From CAVVEQ01 sp963828855 (GTDB lineage Bacteria; Chloroflexota; Anaerolineae; Anaerolineales; Anaerolineaceae), in the NCBI GenBank assembly GCA_963828855.1, contig CAWHGB010000003.1, positions 58,702 to 122,701 on the forward strand: 64,000 bases of DNA, given 5' to 3'. A program made the translations under genes and the position numbers. Position 1 is the first letter of the stretch. Each line of letters begins with the position of its first letter. The notes beneath the pieces are model-generated. The model did not search any database. It had not been told where the DNA came from and was given only the letters and a program-made list of their open reading frames with translations. Below are positions 56,747 through 64,000 of this stretch, piece by piece.

Positions 56747-57373
56747 ATGTCTGAACCCGGTGTTGATTTCAAATTGCTGAACCCCGAACCCCTCCTGGCG
56801 GTCATTTCCGGTCCTTCCGGGGTGGGGAAGGACGCTGTTCTGCGCGAGCTGAAGCGAAGGCGCTCCGATCTCCATTTCGTGGTCACCGCCACCAGCCGAT
56901 CCAAACGCGAGGACGAGGTGGAGGGGGTCGATTACATCTTCCTGACCCGCGAGGAGTTTGAGCGCCGCATCGCCGCCGGGGAGTTCATCGAATATGCCAA
57001 TGTTTACCAGGATTACAAGGGCTGCCTGCGTTCTCAGGTGACCGATGCCCTCGATTCCGGCCGGGATGCCATCCTGCGCGTGGATTACCAGGGGGCACTT
57101 ACCTACCGGCGATTGTTCCCCGAGGCGCTGTTGATCTTCCTCGTTCCTGAGAATTCCGAGGATTGGTTCAATCGTCTGAAGAACCGCGGCACCGAAACCG
57201 AGGAAAGCCTGCGCATCCGCCTGGGCACCATAGGCGATGAGTTGAAGTCGGTGGATTCGTTCGATTACGTCGTATGCAATGAATACGGGAAATTAACAGA
57301 AGCCGTGGATGAGATCGAAGACATCCTGCGGGTTGAGCACCTGAAGGTGCATCCCCGAAAAATCCAATATTAA
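56747..57373 (+). CDS. gmk: Guanylate kinase
   Basis: 208 residues, normal length. P-loop SGPSGVGKDAVL (21-32), guanylate-binding TATSRSKREDEVEGVDYIFL with the SR and YxF pattern, and LRVDYQGALTYRRLFP at the nucleotide core. Phosphorylates GMP to GDP. Slightly variant at the usual DVQGA (here VDYQGA) and GxYGT region, but otherwise standard. Overlaps nothing; the rhomboid gene starts 13 bp later. Confidence 0.88.
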   Translation: MSEPGVDFKLLNPEPLLAVISGPSGVGKDAVLRELKRRRSDLHFVVTATSRSKREDEVEGVDYIFLTREEFERRIAAGEFIEYANVYQDYKGCLRSQVTDALDSGRDAILRVDYQGALTYRRLFPEALLIFLVPENSEDWFNRLKNRGTETEESLRIRLGTIGDELKSVDSFDYVVCNEYGKLTEAVDEIEDILRVEHLKVHPRKIQY

Positions 57374-57385
57374 TTAAAGGTAGCC

Positions 57386-58166
57386 ATGTCCATACCCCCA
57401 TCCCAGCCAACCCCGCAGCAAACGCCGCCAGCCAACCCGGTGGAACCACCCCGCCAGCAGGTGGTCTGGGAGGTACCCGTCCGTATCCCCTGGGTATCCT
57501 ACACTCTGTTCGGGATTAACCACGCTGGTATTCCTGCTGCAATTAGCCACCCAGCAGCTCCTCGGATATGATCTCCTCTCCGCTCTCGGCGCGAAGGTAA
57601 ACGAGCTTATCGTCGGCGGGCAATACTGGAGGTTGATCACCCCGGCCTTCCTGCACGCTGGATTCCTGCATTTTGGTTTTAATATGTACGCGCTCTATGT
57701 GCTGGGTCCCGGGCTGGAGCGCTTGTACGGTCACGAACGATTCATTTACCTGTATTTCCTTGGAGCGCTTGCGGGTATTACTTTTTCCTTCCTTTTCAGT
57801 CCCAATCCCTCGGTTGGCGCATCCACGGCGATCTTCGCCCTGCTGGCCGGTCAGTTGGTCTATATCTACCAGAACCGGCGCATTTACCGCAACTCGCGGG
57901 CGATGCTGACCAACGTCCTGGTCATCCTGGGTATCAACATCATGTTCAGCCTGAATGGAACGGTGGATTTCTGGGGTCACATCGGCGGGTTGATCGGCGG
58001 GCTGGCCTTCAGTTGGCTGGCAGGCCCGCTTTGGGAGATCCGCGATACACCCACAGGCCGCACGGTTGTGGATACCCGAACGATACAAAAATCCCGTATC
58101 GTGGCGGGAGGATTATTCTTATACTTCCTCCTCATGGCCTCGTACGGGATCTATAAAAAGCAGTAA
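57386..58166 (+). CDS. Rhomboid intramembrane serine protease, one frameshift
   Basis: About 260 residues. A Pro-rich cytoplasmic N-terminus, first helix split by an indel near 57520 (VSYTLFG then TTLVFLLQLATQQL in the next frame), WRLITPAFLHAGFLHFGFNMYALY, catalytic Ser in NPSVGASTAIFALLAG (GxSx), and catalytic His in FWGHIGGLIGGLAF. A rhomboid cleaves membrane helices of other proteins. Seven helices expected. Six-helix core plus an extra C-terminal one. Confidence 0.9.
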
Positions 58167-58175
58167 TCTTCAGAT

Positions 58176-59502
58176 TTATCTCAGCTCGTCAATATTCGCC
58201 AACTCATTCGGGAAAGCGCAGCTTCCCTCTGCGTTCGCCGATTCGATATCCTCGATGTGCATGATGGACCGGTTCATCATGGAGCCGATCCCAAGCAGAA
58301 TGGTAGCTCCCCCCGCCGATCAGGTACCAGGCTTGTACCCCGATCCACTCGGCGATCGGCGCGGCAATGAGCATGCTGAGCGGGATCATCGCTGTTGCCA
58401 GGCTGCCGATCAGGGTGAAGACCCTGCCCTGCATTTCGTGCGGTACTTTGGACTGCATCAGAGCGTGGAGCGGACCATTTGCGATGGGCACCATGATGCC
58501 CATAAAAGCCGATCCGACAACTGCCAGCCAAAGCATGTCGGCAGGAACCAGGCCCATTAGTAACACACCAACGCCGATCCCGCACACGCCCGTGAGGGTG
58601 GTGACGATCTTGCGTTTGAATCCACCCCAAATCCCCAGGATGAGACCTCCGACCACGAAACCGACCCCCATGGCGGATGCCAGGAAGCTGAGCTGCCAGG
58701 CTCCGCCTTTAAAGTGCTCCGTGACCAGCAGCGGCATGAGCGTATCCGAAGGCGCAAGCAGGAAGTTGATGAACGTGGCGATGAACATCAACGCAAGTGC
58801 GCCTGGCCAATCGCGCATGAAGCGGATGCCTTCCAGTACCTCGTGACCAAGCTGGCGGGGGGAGGTGAGGGGCGTGGTGGTGGTGCCTTTGGGCTGCGGG
58901 ATGCTGACGAAGAGCAGCGGCAGGATGGCGAGGAAAGCGGTGACGATATCCACCATCAGCACCGAGTACATTGGCAGCAGTTCCATCAACAGCGCACCCA
59001 ACGGCGGTGCAGCCACAAGGATGATCCCGCGGATCGCCTGGTTGAGCCCGGCCACGCGTGCCAGGTGTTCTTCTGGCACCATCAGGGAGGTGGAGGCCTG
59101 CATTGCCGGCCAGTGGAACGCTGAACCCAGCGAGCGCAGGAAGGCAAAGACGTAGATATGCCAGACTTCCACCTGGTTGAAGTAGAAGAGCAGCACCAGC
59201 GCCACGGTGCACAGGGCGATCATGCCATCTGCCAGGATCATGATCAGGCGGCGGTTCCAGCGGTCCACCAGCGCACCAACGAACGGCCCCAGGATGATCT
59301 CCGGCAGGATGGCAGCAATGGTTGCCCCCGCGAGCACCGTGGCGGAGCCGGTGGATTTGGTGAGGTACCAGACCAGGGCGAACTGCACCAGGCTGGAACC
59401 GAGCAGCGAGAAGAGCTGCCCGGCCCAGATGGCAAAGAATTTCACCTTCCAACCCTGCTTTTCAGGCTGGGGGGTGGATGGATTCAGGTTATCCCCGGTC
59501 AT
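58176..59502 (-). CDS. MFS transporter, one frameshift near its 3' end
   Basis: About 441 residues. 12-helix drug-efflux-like MFS: NPSTPQPEKQGWKVKFFAIW start, then ALVDRWNRRLIMILADGM as the inter-helix 2-3 loop, VPEEHLARVAGLNQAIRGII, and LMQSKVPHEMQGRVFTLIGS, typical of the macrolide-efflux (MefA-like) group. The frame breaks near 58310; correction gives WYLIGGGATILLGIGSMMNR and a TAA at 58176. Start overlaps the SHOCT-like gene stop by ATGA. Confidence 0.85.
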
Positions 59503-59880
59503 TCGACATACACCTGGACGTGCTCACCATCCTCTTCATCTTCCACATCCACGATCTGCCCCAGCTCGCCGGATTGAATGGCCTGAACGATCTCTTCAAT
59601 ATCGATGTCTTCCATCTCCGGGGAGTATTTCTTCCCCAGGCGCAAGCCCACCCCAACCAGGCTGAGCGGAAGACGCACGTTTACCTTCACCTTGTCATTC
59701 TTCTTATCGGTGACGCGCACGCGGAACCAACGCCCGTTAAGGTCTTCGGTTGACCACTTCGCCTTTCAGCGTGCTTTCACCCTGATCCAGGGATTCCAGC
59801 AGGCTGGCGGCCTCATCTGCGCTGATCTTGCCCTCCTGCAGCATTTTCAATATTTTCATTCGTTCTTCATTCGTTACCAT
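59499..59880 (-). CDS. SHOCT-like protein with LiaX/YvlB-type C-terminus, one frameshift
   Basis: About 126 residues. N-terminal SHOCT-like helices EERMKILKMLQEGKISADEA (short helical hairpin), a frameshift near 59745 and then RVTDKKNDKVKVNVRLPLSL and an acidic tail GQIVDVEDEEDGEHVQVYVE. The order resembles YvlB/LiaX-type membrane-stress proteins seen in Gram-positives, without their membrane helices. It follows the DUF2089 gene by 15 bp and overlaps the MFS start. Regulator or membrane-stress sensor. Confidence 0.75.
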
Positions 59881-59895
59881 TTTCTCTTCTCCTCT

Positions 59896-60306
59896 CTAAG
59901 CCGTTTCCGCGGCGTTTGTTTCTTTTTTACCCGCCAACCTCAATTGGGCTTCTGCGGCGGTGATCTTGCCCGCATCCAGGTCATCCAGGATGCGGCGGCG
60001 GTCTTCCGGACCCAGCTTGACCGTTTCCTCCTTACCCGGTTCAAAACCCATCGCGGCCAGGATATCGTTGAAGCGGCTGCGCAGGGTGGGATAGGAGAGC
60101 TTCAGCTCCTCCTCCATGCGGTTGAAGCGTCCCTCGCAGCGCACGAAGGTGACCACGAACTGCAATTGCTCGGGGGAGAGAGCCGAAAAGGGGTTGCTGC
60201 CGGCGTTGAAATGCCCGCTGATCTCGATATCGCAGGCCGGGCACTGCAGGCGGGTGATCGACATCTCGCTCCCGCAGATTGGGCATACAGGGACCTTATT
60301 TGCCAT
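59896..60306 (-). CDS. DUF2089-domain protein
   Basis: 136 residues. N-terminal zinc-ribbon CPICGSEMSITRLQCPACDI, followed by a helix-turn-helix-like region (SALSPEQLQFVVTFVRCEG, YPTLRSRFNDIL) and a SHOCT-like tail (ILDDLDAGKITAAEAQLRL). DUF2089 proteins are probably DNA-binding regulators. Together with the SHOCT-like protein and MFS exporter it could form a membrane-stress regulatory unit. Confidence 0.85.
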   Translation of the reverse strand: MANKVPVCPICGSEMSITRLQCPACDIEISGHFNAGSNPFSALSPEQLQFVVTFVRCEGRFNRMEEELKLSYPTLRSRFNDILAAMGFEPGKEETVKLGPEDRRRILDDLDAGKITAAEAQLRLAGKKETNAAETA

Positions 60307-60458
60307 TTTTGCTCCTTTCTATCAATATTCTTTCACTATATTCTAGAAACTGCAATAATAATACCATAAATATTGATTAAGTCAATAGATAAATCAATAA
60401 TATTAATATTTAGTTGAATAATATTTAGATTGTGGGTATTTGGATCAACCGTCCATGT

Positions 60459-60821
60459 TCAGGGGGAAGCGCGCTCCGCCAGCAGCACCCATTTGCCCTT
60501 GCGATGGGAGGCATCCCCCGGGGCGCGGTCGTAGTAAAGATCGAAGATGCGCCCGCCAGCCACGCGCACGCGGAAGTAGAAACGCCCAACCCCCCACGAG
60601 CCCTTCACCGCAGCCCGCGCGGAATGCTCGGGGGTCATGTTGTTCGCCATCCTGCCGCGCCGTTCGAAGTTGCTCCATTCCGCCAGCATCTCCTCCACGC
60701 GGAAGGTTTCGCCCTTCCAGGTGAAGCCATCCGGGCAGGGTGGGGATTTTTCCAGGGCGGGAGGGATGTCGAAGATCACCTCCACCGGCTGGTCGATAAA
60801 TTGCAACCCAGCATTGTCCAT
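60459..60821 (-). CDS. DUF6504-family protein
   Basis: 120 residues from ATG 60821. FDIPPALEKSPPCPDGFTW, then EWSNFERRGRMANNM, AVKGSWGVGRFYFRVRVAGG and FDLYYDRAPGDASHRKGKW are conserved in DUF6504 proteins, found often in Actinobacteria and Chloroflexota. Small beta-rich cytoplasmic protein, possibly nucleic-acid related; function unknown. Confidence 0.8.
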   Translation of the reverse strand: MDNAGLQFIDQPVEVIFDIPPALEKSPPCPDGFTWKGETFRVEEMLAEWSNFERRGRMANNMTPEHSARAAVKGSWGVGRFYFRVRVAGGRIFDLYYDRAPGDASHRKGKWVLLAERASP

Positions 60822-60936
60822 ATGCCAATCATACCAATCAACCAATCAACTTTTCAACAACTCTTCTATTCAACCTTCCGACTAATCAACTTCTCATCTT
60901 CTCAACCCTTCACCACGATATAATTCCAGCGAATCC

Positions 60937-61848
60937 ATGGCTAAAGAAAAAACCCCCGACCAACTAACCTCCGAAGAATTACGCCGCCTGCTGGTGGCGA
61001 AGAGCCGCGCCAGCCACCGCACCCGCCTGGAGCATTTCCGCCGCACCGGAAGGGTGATCAACGTCCAGCCCGTGGATGGCAACCCGCCGGAGGACCTGGC
61101 CAGCGAGCGCGTCGACGATCCCGCTGGCGAGCCCCAACGACCTGGACGCAAACCTGGCAAAAAACGCAAGGTGATGGACCGGGTGCTCTTCTTTGTGGAG
61201 ATCATGGCGGTCATCGGCCTGCTGCTGGTGCTGCTCAACGGCGCCAACCTGCTGCGCGCGCTCAACACCGAGGTGGTATCAGCGCTGGATGCACCCAAGC
61301 TCACCCCCACCGCGCTCATCACCGCGGTCGTCCTCCCCGGCGGGCATACCCCCCCCGTGGGCGGGCGCGAGCCGCAGTTCAACGAAGCCGAGATCCCCGC
61401 CCACCTGCGCCCGGTGGTGCAATCGATGGCCGCGCTGCCCATTCCCACCCAGGGGCCGGAGACCGCGCGCAACATCCGCATCCCCGCCATTGGCCTGGAC
61501 CAGGTTGTGGTGCAGGGCGACGGCTGGGACCAGCTCAAGAAGGGCGTGGGGCAGGGGTTGGGATTTCCCAACCCGGGAGAACAGGGCAACATCGTCCTTT
61601 CGGCGCACAACGATATCTACGGCGAGGCCTTCCGCGACCTGGATAAGCTCAAGGTGGGCGATGAGATCATCCTCACCACCCAGAAGCAGGATCACGTCTA
61701 CACCGTGGTGGATTCTGCCATCGTGGACCCCAACCGGGTGGATCTTTTGAACCAGACACCTGAAGCTGTGGTAACATTGATATCCTGTTACCCCTATTTG
61801 GTGGATACCCAGCGCATCGTCGTGCTGGCCCAGTTGAAAACACCATAG
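60937..61848 (+). CDS. Sortase-family cysteine transpeptidase
   Basis: 303 residues. Basic, Pro-rich cytoplasmic head, one membrane helix about 85-108 (VEIMAVIGLLLVLLNGANLL), a spacer, and the sortase barrel: IRIPAIGLDQVVVQGDGWDQ, catalytic His in LSAHNDIYGEAF, catalytic Cys in TLISCYPYL and Arg in TQRIVVLA. Anchors surface proteins or builds pili. No LPxTG-like substrate gene is next to it, so it may be a housekeeping class D/E-type enzyme. Confidence 0.88.
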   Translation: MAKEKTPDQLTSEELRRLLVAKSRASHRTRLEHFRRTGRVINVQPVDGNPPEDLASERVDDPAGEPQRPGRKPGKKRKVMDRVLFFVEIMAVIGLLLVLLNGANLLRALNTEVVSALDAPKLTPTALITAVVLPGGHTPPVGGREPQFNEAEIPAHLRPVVQSMAALPIPTQGPETARNIRIPAIGLDQVVVQGDGWDQLKKGVGQGLGFPNPGEQGNIVLSAHNDIYGEAFRDLDKLKVGDEIILTTQKQDHVYTVVDSAIVDPNRVDLLNQTPEAVVTLISCYPYLVDTQRIVVLAQLKTP

Positions 61849-61871
61849 CATTTCTTATCAGGAGTTCGTTT

Positions 61872-62096
61872 ATGCCCAAGAAGTCCAAACGCCAGGCTCG
61901 CAAAACCCCAGCCGCCGCTCCACTGGCAGTTGTTCCCGCGGCCCCAACCCTTGCCCAGCCTGCCGGTCCCAGCCGGCTGACCACGGCTGCCGAGTTTGAC
62001 CCCGATTACACCTACGTGGTCAAGGATCTGCGCCGCATCGCCATCCTGGTCGTTTCGTTCGTCATCGTCCTCGTCGTCCTTTCCTTCTTCATATAA
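61872..62096 (+). CDS. Small single-helix membrane protein
   Basis: 74 residues: basic Pro/Ala-rich head, then DPDYTYVVKDLRRIAILVVS and a C-terminal helix (VIVLVVLSFFI). RBS AGGAG upstream. Such short proteins with the DYxYVxxDLRRIxIL pattern are seen in Chloroflexota; function unknown. Follows the sortase by 23 bp. Confidence 0.7.
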   Translation: MPKKSKRQARKTPAAAPLAVVPAAPTLAQPAGPSRLTTAAEFDPDYTYVVKDLRRIAILVVSFVIVLVVLSFFI

Positions 62097-62106
62097 TCAC
62101 CCGATG

Positions 62107-62130
62107 CCGCCGCCTTCGCGGCGGTTTCAT
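62107..62130 (+). terminator. Hairpin terminator after the small membrane protein
   Basis: CCGCCGC (62107-62113) pairs with GCGGCGG (62118-62124) across a CTTC loop, followed by TTTCATCTTT. Confidence 0.6.
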
Positions 62131-62151
62131 CTTTATATCCAGGAGCGTCCT

Positions 62152-63231
62152 ATGTCCCCAATGTTTGTTCCCGGTCCCGTGGATGTGGATCCCAATGTGC
62201 TGGCAGCCCAGGCCAAGCCCATGCTGCCGCACCGCAGCAAGGATTTTGAAGCCATGTTCGCCGCCACCGGCGAAAAGCTGAAGCAGGTCTTCTTCACCGA
62301 GCACCGCGTCTTCCAGGGCACGCATTCCGGCTCCGGTATGCAGGAGATGGCCGTGCGCAACCTGGCCGAGAAGATCGGTTCTGGCCTGCGTCAACGGCGC
62401 CTTCGCCTCACGCTGGTACGACGTGGCGGTGGCCAATGGCAAGCAGGCGGATAAGATGGAGGCGGAGTGGGGCCAGGTATTCCAACCCGACCAGCTCCGC
62501 GACGCGCTGAAAGCCAAACACTACGAAGCTGGTGCTGATCGTCCACAACGAGACCTCCACCGGCGCGGAAAACCCGGTCAAGGCGCTCTGCCAGGTCGTG
62601 CGCGAAGCCAGCCCGGATACGCTCATCGTCGTGGACGCGGTCTCCTCGCTCGGCGGGGTCAAGATCGACATGGACGAGTGGGGCATCGATTTCCTGCTGA
62701 CTTCCTCGCAAAAATGCTTCGCCCTGCCGCCCGGGCTTTCCTTCGCCGGGGTGAACGAGCGCGCCATGAAGAAAGCCGAGACGGTCTCGAACCGCGGCTG
62801 GTATTTTGATATGCTCTTGCTCGAAAAACACCGCGTCAAGGATTCAACCCCGATGACGCCCGCCATGTCCCTCATCTATCGCGCTGGATGCGCAGCTCGA
62901 CCGCATGCTGGCCGAAGGGCTGGATGCGCGCTTCGCGCGCCACGCCGCCATGGCCCGCCGCACGCAGGCCTGGGCGGAATCGCTGGGGATGCAGCCGCTG
63001 GCTGCCGACCCTTACCGCTCCAAAACGGTCTCCACCGTGAATAACTCCCGCGGGTGGGATATCTCCGCGCTCAATAAGTTCCTTCTGACCAAGGGCATGC
63101 GCATCGCCAACGGCTACGGCAAGCTGAAGGATCTCACCTACCGCATCGCGCACATGGGCGAGATCCAGATGAGCGACGTGGAGAAGCTGCTCGCGCTGAT
63201 GGAAGAGTTCGACGCCTCCCAACCCAAATAG
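62152..63231 (+). CDS. Class-V aminotransferase (alanine-glyoxylate/serine type), several frameshifts
   Basis: About 360 residues. FVPGPVDVDPNVL opening, LPHRSKDFEAMF, the phosphate-binding FQGTHSGSGMQEMA-like region, then frame changes near 62390, 62530 and 62880; LIVHNETSTGAENPV, IVVDAVSSLGGVKIDMDEWG, and the PLP lysine in TSSQKCFALPPGLSF. The end gives KLKDLTYRIAHMGEIQMSDV. Fold type I class V enzymes of the serine-pyruvate/alanine-glyoxylate or phosphoserine type. Could serve glycine or serine metabolism; substrate is open. Confidence 0.85.
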
Positions 63232-63255
63232 AAATCGCCATTCTTAACCGATCCG

Positions 63256-63288
63256 CATCACCCGGCATGCAACTTGCACCGGGTGATG
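63256..63288 (+). terminator. Hairpin before ftsK
   Basis: CATCACCCGG (63256-63265) pairs perfectly with CCGGGTGATG (63279-63288); the tail TACGTTTAA has no strong T-run, so termination may be weak. Confidence 0.5.
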
Positions 63289-63321
63289 TACGTTTAATGC
63301 TATTCACCGAAAGAACACACA

Positions 63322-64000
63322 ATGGCAGTCACCCGCAACCAGACCCCTCCCTTCACCGAGCCGCCTGAACGCTTTCCTAGCCCGGTAAAACAAAAGCGCA
63401 CGCGCTTTTTTGAATACTCGCAGACCTCCTCGCGCAACACGCACAAGCCCGCTTCCAAGTCCGCGCCGCGCGCGCGTACTTCCAAGGTGCTGGGCTTCAA
63501 GGTCAAGATGAAGCCGCTCACCCAGGAAAAGAAGCTGGATTTCAGCGGCGGTGCTGATCACCTTCATCGGCCTGCTCGCCTTCCTGGCGCTGGTCTCGCC
63601 CGCCAAGAGCAGCTTCACCGGCGGGCTCTCCGAGTTCTTCTACCAGGTGGCCGGCATCGGCGCGTTCCTCATCCCAATAGCCTTCTTCGTGGTGGGCATG
63701 TGGGTGCTCTCCTTCCGCTCCTGGGAGAAGCTGCCGCATTTTCCGCCGCGCGCCTGGTGGGGAATGGCCGCTGATGTTCAACATCTTCAGCCTCATCTAC
63801 TTCATCGCCGGGGCTGCCTTCCGGGCGCGCTGGGGCGATGTTCGGCACGGTGATCATGGAGGGCTGGCCCGCTGGGTGCCATCGCGGTGTGGATCGCCTG
63901 GCTGCTGGTGGCGCTGGCGCTCACCCTGGATCTCTCCCTGCCGGACTTGATCCGCGCCTTTGCCCACGCCGGGGAGGATTTTATCGGGTGGTGGCAGGCC
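63322..64000 (+). CDS. ftsK: DNA translocase FtsK N-terminal part (frameshifted, cut by window end)
   Basis: Basic N-terminal tail (about 75 residues with KVKMKPLTQEKKLDFSG), then a shift near 63550 into VLITFIGLLAFLALVSPAKS, LSEFFYQVAGIGAFLIPIAF and WVLSFRSWEKLPHFPPR, and further shifts near 63770 and 63870 to LALTLDLSLPDLIRAFAHAG. These are the four-helix membrane part of FtsK/SpoIIIE-type chromosome translocases. The motor domain lies beyond the window. Confidence 0.75.

Overview
The window looks like a chromosomal piece from a member of the Chloroflexota, probably class Anaerolineae. The taxonomy is inferred, not proven. Clues are an NBR1-type Ig domain on a Pro/Thr-rich lipoprotein, a large MalT/LAL-type LuxR regulator followed by a small companion ORF, roadblock/LC7 next to a V4R protein, DUF6504, DUF2089 and SHOCT-like proteins, a sortase, and no outer-membrane or LPS genes. 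Many genes carry one-base indels, often at homopolymers and sometimes in mutually compensating pairs. They also hit genes expected to be important (rsmA, ftsK), so most are probably sequencing or assembly errors rather than true pseudogenes. They cluster at 14.9-20.1, 36.5-49 and 57-64 kb; 20.1-36.5 kb is almost clean. || Layout. 0-3 kb: sugar ABC importer (binding protein, attenuating terminator, two permeases). 3-6.7 kb (minus): phosphoesterase lipoprotein, pcm, mutY, a small protein and an MBL-fold hydrolase. 6.8-9.8 kb (plus): nitroreductase, SH3-like membrane protein, roadblock, V4R and polyprenol-phosphate mannosyltransferase. 9.8-12 kb (minus): YabE-like cell-wall protein and rsmA. 12-14.9 kb: orphan terminator with a candidate small RNA, an unknown membrane protein, GNAT, then tRNA-Phe followed by five tandem copies of its own 3' part plus terminator, then a GlsB-like protein. 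15-20.8 kb: two transporters, broken acyltransferase and SixA genes, ECF sigma and anti-sigma. 20.8-26.6 kb: LacD-like aldolase, LuxR regulator, small ORF, SBP-NBR1 lipoprotein. || 26.7-46.4 kb is the accessory heart of the window. It holds a cytoplasmic protein that keeps the Cys-His-Arg triad and a C-terminal motif of DszB desulfinase, an enoyl-CoA hydratase homologue, two rhodaneses each followed by a BASS transporter, two unlinked Cys-type sulfatases without signal peptides, two SulP anion permeases with STAS domains, a ClC channel and an MFS carrier. I read this as a locus for taking up organosulfur compounds, releasing sulfate or sulfite inside the cell and moving the products. Near-identical small membrane proteins lie at its edges and middle, and several internal duplications and gene scraps show that it has been rearranged, or misassembled. 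|| 46.4-64 kb returns to ordinary genes: a Thr/Pro-rich lipoprotein, M32 carboxypeptidase, SerA-like dehydrogenase, a DUF3109-like protein, a MarR-controlled MacAB-type exporter, a membrane-anchored putative metalloprotease, FmdB, gmk, rhomboid, MFS, SHOCT and DUF2089 proteins, DUF6504, sortase, a class-V aminotransferase and the start of ftsK. No integrase, transposase, CRISPR array, rRNA or replication origin was recognised.
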